From UBA3478 sp036782715 (lineage in GTDB: Bacteria > Bacteroidota > Bacteroidia > Flavobacteriales > Flavobacteriaceae), in contig DAIPYN010000004.1 in NCBI GenBank assembly GCA_036782715.1, positions 1 to 64,000 of the forward strand: DNA of 64,000 nucleotides, in the 5' to 3' direction. The translations under genes and the position numbers were made by a program. The stretch's first letter is position 1. The number at the start of each line of letters is the position of its first letter. This document shows positions 24,801 to 32,495 of the stretch, piece by piece. Under the pieces are notes generated by a model. That model was not told the DNA's origin. It saw nothing but the letters and a program-made list of their open reading frames with translations, and did no database searches.

Positions 24801-26252
24801 TTGAACGAGCTAGAAAAGAATCCAAATCAGTACAACGGCGAAGCCCTAACCGTTGAAAATAAAGGGGGCGACCGCAAACTCTATATCGAGAGTTACGGAT
24901 GTCAAATGAACTTCTCAGACAGCGAAATTGTTGCCTCTATTCTTAGTAAAGAGGGCTTTAGCACAACCACAATTTTAGAGGAGGCAGATCTAGTGCTTGT
25001 CAATACCTGCTCTATTCGCGAGAAGGCCGAGCAAACGGTTCGAAAGAGACTAGAAACTTTCAATGCGGTTAAATCTAAAAAACCAGATATGAAGGTGGGT
25101 GTTTTGGGATGCATGGCAGAACGGTTAAAACATCAATTTTTAGAGGAGGAAAAAATTGTCGACATGGTTGTGGGTCCTGATGCCTACAAAGATCTACCTA
25201 ACCTCGTCGGAAAAGTAGACGAGGGAAGAGAGGCCGTAAATGTGATACTATCTAAAGAAGAGACCTATGGTGACATAGCTCCCGTTCGATTGGGGTCGAA
25301 CGGAGTTACTGCATTTGTATCAATTACGAGAGGCTGTGACAACATGTGTACCTTCTGTGTAGTTCCATTTACTAGAGGTCGCGAACGTAGTAGAGATCCA
25401 GAATCTATCTTGAAAGAAGTGAATGATTTGTGGGACAAAGGATTTAAAGAAATCACCCTTTTAGGTCAAAATGTCGACTCTTATCTATGGTATGGAGGAG
25501 GTCTTAAAAAAGACTTTGAAAAGGCTACCGAAATGCAAAAAGCAACCGCGGTCAACTTTGCGGACCTTTTAGCTTTGGTTGCAGAGGCCCAGCCTAACAT
25601 GAGAATTAGATTCTCTACGAGCAATCCACAGGATATGACCTTAGACGTAATCGAGGTCATGGCCAAGTATGATAACATCTGTAAATACATTCACCTTCCT
25701 GTACAGAGCGGATCCGATCGCATATTGGAGAAAATGAATCGTCTTCATACCCGCGAAGAATACATGAGGTTAATAGACAATATTCGATCGATCATTCCTG
25801 ACTGCGGTATAAGTCAAGACATGATTGCCGGTTTCCCGACAGAAACTGAAGAAGATCATAAGGACACCCTTTCACTGATGGAGTATGTCAAGTACGATTT
25901 CGGATTTATGTTCGCCTATTCTGAACGTCCAGGAACTTTAGCCGGCAGAAAATTTGAGGATGACATTCCTGAAGATGTGAAAAAACGTCGATTGAACGAA
26001 ATCATTCAATTGCAACAGAAGCACGCTTTATATCGCACTCAAAGTCACTTAGGTAAGACCGAAGAGGTATTGATTGAAGGTGATTCAAAAAAATCAGACC
26101 AGCACTGGATGGGCAGAAACTCTCAAAATACTGTGGTTGTTTTTGAGAAGGAACAGTATCAAATCGGTGATTACGTCAATGTAAAAATTGAAGACTGTAC
26201 CTCAGCCACCCTTTTGGGTAAAGCTGTTGGATATGGAGTTCACCAAAGTTAA
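24801..26252 (+). CDS. miaB: tRNA-2-methylthio-N6-isopentenyladenosine synthase MiaB
   Basis: A 483-residue radical-SAM methylthiotransferase that adds the methylthio group at A37 of tRNAs. The N-terminal UPF0004 domain holds the auxiliary cluster cysteines Cys34 (YGCQMNFSDSE), Cys70 (VNTCSIREKAEQ) and Cys104 (GCMAERL); the radical-SAM triad is Cys179, Cys183, Cys186 (RGCDNMCTFCVVPFTRGRE); a TRAM domain ends the protein (about 405-475). Starts at TTG 24801; no ATG precedes the essential Cys34. First gene of a tight run with a sigma54 activator 5 bases later. Confidence 0.96.
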   Translation: MNELEKNPNQYNGEALTVENKGGDRKLYIESYGCQMNFSDSEIVASILSKEGFSTTTILEEADLVLVNTCSIREKAEQTVRKRLETFNAVKSKKPDMKVGVLGCMAERLKHQFLEEEKIVDMVVGPDAYKDLPNLVGKVDEGREAVNVILSKEETYGDIAPVRLGSNGVTAFVSITRGCDNMCTFCVVPFTRGRERSRDPESILKEVNDLWDKGFKEITLLGQNVDSYLWYGGGLKKDFEKATEMQKATAVNFADLLALVAEAQPNMRIRFSTSNPQDMTLDVIEVMAKYDNICKYIHLPVQSGSDRILEKMNRLHTREEYMRLIDNIRSIIPDCGISQDMIAGFPTETEEDHKDTLSLMEYVKYDFGFMFAYSERPGTLAGRKFEDDIPEDVKKRRLNEIIQLQQKHALYRTQSHLGKTEEVLIEGDSKKSDQHWMGRNSQNTVVVFEKEQYQIGDYVNVKIEDCTSATLLGKAVGYGVHQS

Positions 26253-26257
26253 ATCTT

Positions 26258-27475
26258 ATGGATTCGGTTAATCAAATCAAGCAACGCTTTGAAATCATCG
26301 GTACGAACCGAAAGCTCGAAATGGCCATCGAGAAAGCGATTCGAGTGGGTCCAACCGATATCTCCGTACTCATTACCGGAGAAAGTGGTGTTGGTAAGGA
26401 GGTGATGCCTAAAATCATTCACTCTCAATCACACCGAAAACACCATAAGTTCATTGCCGTAAACTGCGGAGCTATTCCCGAAGGAACCATAGACTCAGAA
26501 TTATTCGGACACGAGAAGGGTGCCTTCACGGGGGCCACTCAAACACGTCAAGGATATTTCGAGGTAGCCGACGGGGGCACTATTTTTCTAGATGAGGTTG
26601 GTGAGCTACCCCTACCTACACAAGTACGTCTCCTTCGTGTACTCGAAACTGGCGAATTCTTGAAAGTAGGTTCTTCTAAGGTGCAGAAAACAAATGTTCG
26701 AATCATCGCTGCCACCAATGTCAAGATGCAAGAAGCGATTCAAAAAGGCCAATTCCGAGAAGACCTTTTCTACCGTTTGAGCACGGTCGAAATCGAACTA
26801 CCACCTCTTCGTGAACGCAAAGAAGACATTCACTTACTGTTTAGAAAATTTGCAGTTGACTTCTCGAGAAAATACAACATGCCTACCATTCGTCTAGAGG
26901 ATGATGCCATACAATTATTAGAAAAATATCGCTGGCCAGGAAATATTCGACAGCTTAGAAATACGGCAGAGCAGCTCTCGGTTCTAGAGACCGAACGCAG
27001 CATAAGTGCCCTTACACTCAATCAGTACCTACCCCATTTGTCTGGAGATCATTTTCCCGCCTTAGTTGGAAAAAACAAACAAGACGACGGAGGAGATTTT
27101 AGCAGCGAAAGAGAAATCTTATACAAGATACTCTTTGACATGCGAGCAGATATCAATGAATTAAAGAAGATCACGGCCAACCTAACTGGAGGAGTTGTAG
27201 ACCGCACCGAAGAAGTAGATGTAGAATCAAGAGCCTTATCTAACGAGAACACAGCAATACTCAGTCTTCCTGAAAATCGAAAATCTAGCCTTGTCGATGA
27301 TTACGACTTCGCAGAGGAAATTCAAGAAGAAGAAACCTTATCATTGCATGAGAAAGAGATTGAACTCATTAAAAAATCTCTAGAGCGAAATGGTGGTCGA
27401 AGAAAAGCTGCTGCCGAAGAACTAGGGATTTCAGAGCGAACTCTCTACAGAAAAATAAAGCAATACGATCTATGA
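26258..27475 (+). CDS. sigma54-dependent transcriptional activator, no receiver domain
   Basis: A 405-residue bacterial enhancer-binding protein. The AAA+ domain comes almost at once: Walker A GESGVGKE (41-48), the sigma54-contact loop GAFTGA (88-93), Walker B FLDE (110-113), and REDLFYRLS with the arginine finger region. A variable acidic linker (about 260-360) leads to a Fis-type helix-turn-helix (GGRRKAAAEELGISERTLYR). There is no response-regulator, GAF or PAS domain, so it is not governed by phosphorylation in the usual way; control may be by level or by a partner. Sits between miaB and lptE (4-base overlap with lptE), so envelope genes could be its targets. Confidence 0.93.
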   Translation: MDSVNQIKQRFEIIGTNRKLEMAIEKAIRVGPTDISVLITGESGVGKEVMPKIIHSQSHRKHHKFIAVNCGAIPEGTIDSELFGHEKGAFTGATQTRQGYFEVADGGTIFLDEVGELPLPTQVRLLRVLETGEFLKVGSSKVQKTNVRIIAATNVKMQEAIQKGQFREDLFYRLSTVEIELPPLRERKEDIHLLFRKFAVDFSRKYNMPTIRLEDDAIQLLEKYRWPGNIRQLRNTAEQLSVLETERSISALTLNQYLPHLSGDHFPALVGKNKQDDGGDFSSEREILYKILFDMRADINELKKITANLTGGVVDRTEEVDVESRALSNENTAILSLPENRKSSLVDDYDFAEEIQEEETLSLHEKEIELIKKSLERNGGRRKAAAEELGISERTLYRKIKQYDL

Positions 27476-27987
27476 AAAAATTAGGTGTCGGCTTATTCGT
27501 AATTCTCCTATACTCTTGTGGTCTAAAGATTAATTACAATCTTTCGGGCGCCAGCGTAGGTACTGCTGAAAGTTTTCAGGTGAATTTCTTTCAAAATGTT
27601 GCTGATCAATCACCAGGGTCTACCATAGAACCTGGATTAGATCGGGACTTTACTATGGCACTTCAAGACCTAATTGTCAACCAAACCAGTCTTTCCCTGA
27701 CCGGTTCAGGTGGCGACCTCGTTTATGAAGGCGAAATTGTGGCCTACAACGTTCAACCCATGACCGCAACAGCAAATCAAACTGCTGCTCAAAACCGCTT
27801 GAACATGGCGGTAAATGTTCGTTTTTACAACAACACCAAGGAAGATTCAAACTTCGAAAAGCGTTTTAGTTTCTTCTACGACTTTCCTGCGACGAGCCTT
27901 TTAGAAAGCGTAAAAGCAGAGGCACACGAGGTACTGTTTGATCGAATCACCCAAGATATTTTTAACGCCTCATTAGCAGACTGGTAA
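27472..27987 (+). CDS. lptE: LptE-like LPS-assembly lipoprotein
   Basis: A 171-residue lipoprotein (ILLYSCGLK, Cys16). The pattern is the Bacteroidota LptE: NYNLSGASVGTAESFQVNFFQN, RDFTMALQDLIVNQTSLSL, GDLVYEGEIVAYNVQPM, and a long C-terminal helix. LptE plugs the LptD barrel that inserts lipopolysaccharide in the outer membrane; LptD is not in the window, but lptC and lpxB are. ATGA overlap with the sigma54 activator upstream, TAATG overlap with the next gene. Confidence 0.9.
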   Translation: MKKLGVGLFVILLYSCGLKINYNLSGASVGTAESFQVNFFQNVADQSPGSTIEPGLDRDFTMALQDLIVNQTSLSLTGSGGDLVYEGEIVAYNVQPMTATANQTAAQNRLNMAVNVRFYNNTKEDSNFEKRFSFFYDFPATSLLESVKAEAHEVLFDRITQDIFNASLADW

Positions 27988-28820
27988 TGCTTGTTAACGC
28001 TTCAACATATAATGACTGGCTCGAAAACTTCGAGAGAATAGATAAAGAAGGTCGTGAAGAAATTCGAAGAATAACGAAACGTTACCCTTATATGCAAAGT
28101 GCTTGGGCACTACTTTGGCTCTCAAGTGAGCAGCCTGAAACCAAACAATACGCGCTTCAAAGAGCCGCAAGTTTGAGTTCAAAGCACGCAATCTTACATG
28201 CTCTTGACTTAGGAATCAATGACTCCATTGATATTGACGAGTCAAGTATTTCTAGTGCATCGTATCAGCAAATTCAAGATGTCGAAGAGGAAATTGAATT
28301 AGCAGGCGTTAAACCCAGAGAAAATAGAGTTGCAAACGCCTTAACTCATGTTAAGCAAACTTTTGAAATTGAACTTCAAGAAGTAGTACCAAGTCCTCAA
28401 ATCCCAATAGTTGAAAGGCCTAGTTTCGAAATTGAAGGATCTGTAGAGTCTGAAGAAACTAGCGTCCAAAAATCTTTTGCTGACTGGATGAAGCTGATGG
28501 TCAGCGGACAGACCATTGACCTTGTTGGTGGTATTAGCAGTAATGAACAAGAACGAAGATTTGCACTACTCGATCAGTTCATTGAAAGTAACCCTAAGAT
28601 TAAAGCAGTAAGTGGTGAGCCAGAATCTCAAGTCAATTACGAAAATAAGTTCGACCTCGAAGATGTCGTTACAGAGACTTTAGCCCAACTTTTATTCGAC
28701 CAAAAAAAATACGGGAAGGCAATTAAAGCCTACAAGGCCCTTTCTTTGAAATATCCAGAAAAAAGTAGTTTCTTTGCCAACCAAATTAAAAATGCCAAGG
28801 CCCTTAAAGCCAAGGATTAA
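27987..28820 (+). CDS. TPR-like hypothetical protein between lptE and secG
   Basis: A 277-residue soluble protein without a signal peptide. An N-terminal helical part with KRYPYMQSAWALLWLSSEQPETKQYAL, an acidic, less ordered middle (about 85-160), and a C-terminal tetratricopeptide-like hairpin (VTETLAQLLFDQKKYGKAIKAYKALSLKYPEKSSFFANQI). Position between lptE and secG suggests a cytosolic adaptor for envelope export, but I cannot name a function. Overlaps lptE by one base (TAATG). Confidence 0.8.
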   Translation: MLVNASTYNDWLENFERIDKEGREEIRRITKRYPYMQSAWALLWLSSEQPETKQYALQRAASLSSKHAILHALDLGINDSIDIDESSISSASYQQIQDVEEEIELAGVKPRENRVANALTHVKQTFEIELQEVVPSPQIPIVERPSFEIEGSVESEETSVQKSFADWMKLMVSGQTIDLVGGISSNEQERRFALLDQFIESNPKIKAVSGEPESQVNYENKFDLEDVVTETLAQLLFDQKKYGKAIKAYKALSLKYPEKSSFFANQIKNAKALKAKD

Positions 28821-28830
28821 GTGAAAAAAC

Positions 28831-29172
28831 ATGAGCACATTTAGCATATTTCTGATTCTAATCATTGCAGTTTCTCTGCTACTTATCTTAGTAGTAATGG
28901 TTCAAAACCCGAAAGGAGGAGGGCTTTCTTCTAGCTTTGGAGGTAGTACACAAGTAGTAGGTGGAGTTAAAAACACCAACGACTTTTTAGACAAAACTAC
29001 ATGGACGTTAGCTATTCTTCTTGCAGCCCTCATCCTATTATCGAATATTTCTTTAAGAAACGGATTCACGCAAAACGACTCGAAAGTACTAGACGGTAGC
29101 GAAGCTGTTATTGAAGAAGTTGCTCCAGCAGCGGTAGAGATTCCTGCAACCTCAACGGAGAACGAGGAGTAA
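28831..29172 (+). CDS. secG: preprotein translocase subunit SecG
   Basis: A 113-residue inner-membrane protein with two transmembrane helices (about 4-22 and 52-70) joined by the diagnostic VMVQNPKGGGLSSSFGG loop, and a longer acidic C-terminal tail than E. coli SecG. It aids SecYE-dependent export. A strong terminator follows at 29200-29230, closing the miaB-secG run. Confidence 0.95.
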   Translation: MSTFSIFLILIIAVSLLLILVVMVQNPKGGGLSSSFGGSTQVVGGVKNTNDFLDKTTWTLAILLAALILLSNISLRNGFTQNDSKVLDGSEAVIEEVAPAAVEIPATSTENEE

Positions 29173-29199
29173 AATCTACTTCAGCCTAAAAGATATTAG

Positions 29200-29230
29200 T
29201 GCCAGCTTGTCAGACAAGCTGGCATTTTTT
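29200..29230 (+). terminator. rho-independent terminator after secG
   Basis: TGCCAGCTT ... AAGCTGGCA stem (the arms extend to an 11-bp inverted repeat GCCAGCTTGTC/GACAAGCTGGC around one base) followed by TTTTTT, 28 bases after the secG stop. Confidence 0.92.
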
Positions 29231-29238
29231 ATTACAGC

Positions 29239-29271
29239 TTGTCAGTTTTTTTCCTTTGGCATCATTTTCGT
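29239..29271 (+). promoter_or_regulatory. groESL upstream control region
   Basis: The 12-base TTGTCAGTTTTT (29239-29250) is shared with the miaB promoter. It is followed by TTTGGCA (29255-29261) and TTTTCGT (29265-29271), giving GG-N10-GT, close to the sigma54 GG-N10-GC layout but lacking the final C. No TAnnTTTG element is obvious. A heat-shock type promoter is likely here; its class cannot be settled by reading. Confidence 0.4.
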
Positions 29272-29307
29272 CTTTTAAGAAATCGAAAAACTTTTAAAAT
29301 ATATATT

Positions 29308-29586
29308 ATGTCAAATCCAACTATCAAACCATTAGCTGACAGGGTTCTAGTTGAGCCCTTAGAGGCGGAGACTAAGACAGCCTCTGGTATTATTATTCCA
29401 GACACAGCAAAAGAGAAGCCTCAAAAAGGTACTGTTGTAGCTGTTGGTCCTGGAACTAAGGACGAGCCACTTACAGTTAAGGTAGGTGACACCGTACTTT
29501 ATGGGAAATACGCAGGAACTGAGTTAAAGCTTGAGGGAACAGAGTACCTCATGATGCGTGAAAGTGACATTTTAGCAATTATCTAA
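29308..29586 (+). CDS. groES: co-chaperonin GroES
   Basis: A 92-residue lid protein of the chaperonin. I start at ATG 29308 (MSNPTIKPLADRVLVEP); the frame is open further upstream but the start there would add 23 residues with no family match. KTASGIIIPDTAKEKPQKGTV is the mobile loop and GPG turn region, and the end ESDILAII is typical. groEL follows 11 bases later. Confidence 0.97.
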   Translation: MSNPTIKPLADRVLVEPLEAETKTASGIIIPDTAKEKPQKGTVVAVGPGTKDEPLTVKVGDTVLYGKYAGTELKLEGTEYLMMRESDILAII

Positions 29587-29597
29587 TTCGAAAAATT

Positions 29598-31229
29598 ATG
29601 GCAAAGGATATCAAATTTGACATCGAAGCAAGAGACGGCCTAAAAAGAGGCGTCGATGCATTAGCAAACGCGGTTAAGGTAACACTTGGTCCGAAAGGAA
29701 GAAACGTAATCATTTCCAAGTCTTTTGGAGGCCCATCAGTTACTAAAGATGGAGTTAGCGTAGCAAAAGAAGTTGAGCTAACCGATGAGTTAGAAAACAT
29801 GGGAGCTCAAATGGTGAAAGAAGTTGCTTCTAAAACCAATGATCTTGCAGGTGACGGTACCACTACTGCAACGGTTCTTGCACAAGCTATCGTGAAAGAA
29901 GGCTTAAAGAACGTAGCGGCAGGTGCGAATCCGATGGATCTAAAAAGAGGGATTGATAAGGCGGTTGAAGCCTTAGTAGAAGACCTTCACAAACAATCAA
30001 AAACGGTCGGTGACTCCACAGACAAAATCAAGCAGGTAGCCGCTATTTCTGCAAATAATGACGGAACGATTGGTGATTTAATCGCTCAAGCCTTCGAAAA
30101 AGTAGGTAAAGAGGGAGTAATCACTGTTGAGGAAGCGAAAGGTACTGATACGTATGTAGATGTAGTAGAAGGTATGCAATTCGATCGCGGATACCTATCA
30201 CCTTACTTCGTTACCGATTCAGAGAAGATGACCACTGAGCTTGAAAGCCCGTACATCCTTCTTTACGACAAGAAGATTTCAGCAATGAAAGACTTATTAC
30301 CCGTTCTTGAGCCCGTTGCTCAAAGTGGTAAACCTCTTTTAATTATCGCTGAAGATGTAGACGGTGAAGCCCTTGCTACCTTGGTAGTAAATAAACTTCG
30401 CGGATCACTTCGTATCGCTGCAGTTAAAGCTCCAGGATTTGGAGATCGTCGTAAGGCGATGCTTGAGGATATCGCTATCTTAACAGGTGGTACAGTAATC
30501 GCTGAAGAGCGCGGATTTAGCCTTGATAATACGACTATCGATATGTTAGGTACTGCAGAGAAAGTAAGTATTGATAAGGATAATACAACCATCGTAAATG
30601 GTGCTGGTAATGCAGATGACATTACTGCTCGTGTCAACCAAATCAAAGCTCAAATCGAGACCACAACTTCTGATTACGACAAAGAAAAACTACAAGAGCG
30701 TCTTGCGAAGTTAGCAGGTGGTGTTGCTGTTCTTTATGTGGGAGCTGCTTCAGAGGTTGAAATGAAAGAGAAGAAAGACCGTGTAGATGATGCACTTCAC
30801 GCAACACGTGCTGCTGTTGAAGAAGGTATTGTTGCTGGTGGAGGTGTTGCACTAGTTCGTGCAAAATCGGTTCTTTCAAGCATCGAAACAACGAATGAAG
30901 ACGAAAAAACCGGTATCCAAATCGTTGAGCGTGCTATTGAAGCACCACTGCGCACCATCGTAGAAAATGCAGGTGGAGAAGGTTCAGTAGTCGTATCTAA
31001 AGTTCTTGAAGGTAAAGACGACTTCGGATATGATGCCAAAACAGAACAATACGTAAACATGCTTGAGGCTGGAATTATCGATCCTAAGAAGGTTACTCGT
31101 GTGGCATTAGAGAATGCTGCATCGGTATCAGGTATGATTCTTACCACAGAGTGTGCATTAATCGATATTAAAGAAGATACACCTCCTGCAGGACCACCAA
31201 TGGGTGGCGGAATGCCAGGCATGATGTAA
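29598..31229 (+). CDS. groEL: chaperonin GroEL
   Basis: A 543-residue Hsp60 with the nucleotide-binding VTLGPKGRNVII and AGDGTTTATVLAQAI motifs, the apical domain, AAVEEGIVAGGGVAL, and the Gly-Met rich tail GGGMPGMM. It forms the folding cage with GroES. The usual single-copy flavobacterial type; nothing odd is seen. A terminator follows at 31246-31276. Confidence 0.98.
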   Translation: MAKDIKFDIEARDGLKRGVDALANAVKVTLGPKGRNVIISKSFGGPSVTKDGVSVAKEVELTDELENMGAQMVKEVASKTNDLAGDGTTTATVLAQAIVKEGLKNVAAGANPMDLKRGIDKAVEALVEDLHKQSKTVGDSTDKIKQVAAISANNDGTIGDLIAQAFEKVGKEGVITVEEAKGTDTYVDVVEGMQFDRGYLSPYFVTDSEKMTTELESPYILLYDKKISAMKDLLPVLEPVAQSGKPLLIIAEDVDGEALATLVVNKLRGSLRIAAVKAPGFGDRRKAMLEDIAILTGGTVIAEERGFSLDNTTIDMLGTAEKVSIDKDNTTIVNGAGNADDITARVNQIKAQIETTTSDYDKEKLQERLAKLAGGVAVLYVGAASEVEMKEKKDRVDDALHATRAAVEEGIVAGGGVALVRAKSVLSSIETTNEDEKTGIQIVERAIEAPLRTIVENAGGEGSVVVSKVLEGKDDFGYDAKTEQYVNMLEAGIIDPKKVTRVALENAASVSGMILTTECALIDIKEDTPPAGPPMGGGMPGMM

Positions 31230-31245
31230 TCCACAATATCATACA

Positions 31246-31276
31246 CAAAAAAAGCCCCCAAAATTGGGGGCTTTTC
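31246..31276 (+). terminator. rho-independent terminator after groEL
   Basis: AAAAAGCCCCC-AAAATT-GGGGGCTTTT, a GC-rich stem with flanking A and T runs, about 17 bases after the groEL stop. The symmetry also allows it to end the convergent HMA-MauE gene. Confidence 0.93.
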
Positions 31277-31302
31277 TTTTATAGGTAGGTATCTGACCTC
31301 CT

Positions 31303-31995
31303 TTAGAATAACATGTAGAAAGTCATCGCAAGCATGACCGCATTTTCAATGAATGTAGCTTCAGTCATTGGAAGCTTTAGTGCCGTACCCAAACAGGCAC
31401 ACTGAATTTGTCTCTTGTCTAGTAATGAACGAATTACACCAAGAGTAGTTGACCCTAAGATCACCAAGGTGATATATAACAGGAACTGAACCTCAAATCG
31501 TGTAATAAAAAGTGCTCCTAGAACCACTTCTAAAAATGGGTAAGCTTTTCCATAGAACGGCAGCTTTTTAGCGATGGGATCATACATAGCGAACGAAGGC
31601 GCAAAACCTTTCAAATCAAGAAATTTGAAAAAACTAAACACCAAGAAGAACCCACCCATAAAATCAAGCATAGCATCTTCAAGACTTGAGGTTGCCCAAC
31701 GATATCCGCTAAATGCAAATAAATAAGCACCGATCAGGTAAAGCGGATATAATTGTTTCCACTTCGACACCTCCGCATTGTCTGAAAAGACAGGGGATGC
31801 CCTTAAGGTATATTTTTCAGCTAATCCTTCTGAAAGTGTAGCTTCAGGAAGCTTTTGGTTCGTGGACAAAATGACTTTACCACTTTCTTTTTCAATCTCA
31901 ACTTCGCTTACCCCTTGCTTTTCAATATAAAATTCTTTGAGTTTAGCAACGCAGGACATGCAAGTAATTCCGTCGATATAAAAGGTCTGTTTCAT
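31303..31995 (-). CDS. heavy-metal-associated domain fused to a MauE/DoxX-like membrane protein
   Basis: A 230-residue two-part protein. Residues 1-65 are an HMA domain with the metal-binding GITCMSC (Cys12, Cys15), usual for Cu(I) or Zn(II). Residues ~75-230 hold about four transmembrane helices with GKAYPFLEVVLGALFI and a CACLGT motif (about 200-205), the redox-associated pair found in MauE-like proteins. It could move electrons or metal across the inner membrane, for example in disulfide or copper handling; the substrate is not evident. Faces away from the fRMsr gene over a 48-base gap with facing -7 elements. Confidence 0.85.
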   Translation of the reverse strand: MKQTFYIDGITCMSCVAKLKEFYIEKQGVSEVEIEKESGKVILSTNQKLPEATLSEGLAEKYTLRASPVFSDNAEVSKWKQLYPLYLIGAYLFAFSGYRWATSSLEDAMLDFMGGFFLVFSFFKFLDLKGFAPSFAMYDPIAKKLPFYGKAYPFLEVVLGALFITRFEVQFLLYITLVILGSTTLGVIRSLLDKRQIQCACLGTALKLPMTEATFIENAVMLAMTFYMLF

Positions 31996-32025
31996 TGGTA
32001 AAAATGAGAGGTTATTCTACTTTTG
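31995..32025 (+). promoter_or_regulatory. promoter of the methionine sulfoxide reductase gene
   Basis: TTG at 31995-31997, a 20-base spacer, TACTTTTG at 32018-32025, 18 bases before the ATG. On the other strand TACCTTTG (plus coordinates 32036-32043) could serve the HMA-MauE gene, so the two promoters face each other. Confidence 0.55.
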
Positions 32026-32043
32026 TAGTTTAACACAAAGGTA

Positions 32044-32493
32044 ATGCAAGCACTCCAAAACGCCGTTTCTCAATTGGTTAACAACGAAGCCTTATCGGTA
32101 GGAGAACGTCTCGAGCAAATTTGCGAACTGTTGCGATCACGCATTGCTCATTATGACTGGGTAGGTTTCTACTTTCACGAAGACGCAACGCAAACTTTGA
32201 AACTCCGAGGATTTGCAGGAGAGCCTACTGATCATACCACAATCCCATTCGGAAAAGGAATCTGTGGCCAAGTAGCCCTATCGAATGAAAACTTTATCGT
32301 ACCTGATGTTAGTGCCCAAGATAATTACATCGCTTGCAGTCTAACGGTAAAATCAGAGATCGTAATTCCACTTTTTAAAAATGGTAAGAACATCGGTCAA
32401 ATAGATATCGACTCGCATACACCAGATCCTTTCACAGAAGAGGATGTAAAACTCTTAGAATTCGTCAATCAAAAAGTAGCAGAAATAGTATAA
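32044..32493 (+). CDS. msrC: GAF-domain free methionine-(R)-sulfoxide reductase
   Basis: A 149-residue single GAF domain that reduces free Met-R-sulfoxide. Key features: IAHYDWVGFYFHEDATQTL, GKGICGQVA (Cys74), VPDVSAQDNYIACSLTVKSEIVIPL (Cys98) and IGQIDIDSHTPDPF. The Cys74-Cys98 spacing of 24 equals that of the two cysteines essential in the E. coli and yeast enzymes; the third family cysteine, ten residues before the first, is His64 here, so recycling may differ. Gene is 2 bases before purH. Confidence 0.9.
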   Translation: MQALQNAVSQLVNNEALSVGERLEQICELLRSRIAHYDWVGFYFHEDATQTLKLRGFAGEPTDHTTIPFGKGICGQVALSNENFIVPDVSAQDNYIACSLTVKSEIVIPLFKNGKNIGQIDIDSHTPDPFTEEDVKLLEFVNQKVAEIV

Positions 32494-32495
32494 TT

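Noticed and set aside
30797..31261. 154-codon open frame opposite groEL, reaching into the terminator
   Set aside because: Mirror of groEL codons; its start region lies in the groEL terminator hairpin.
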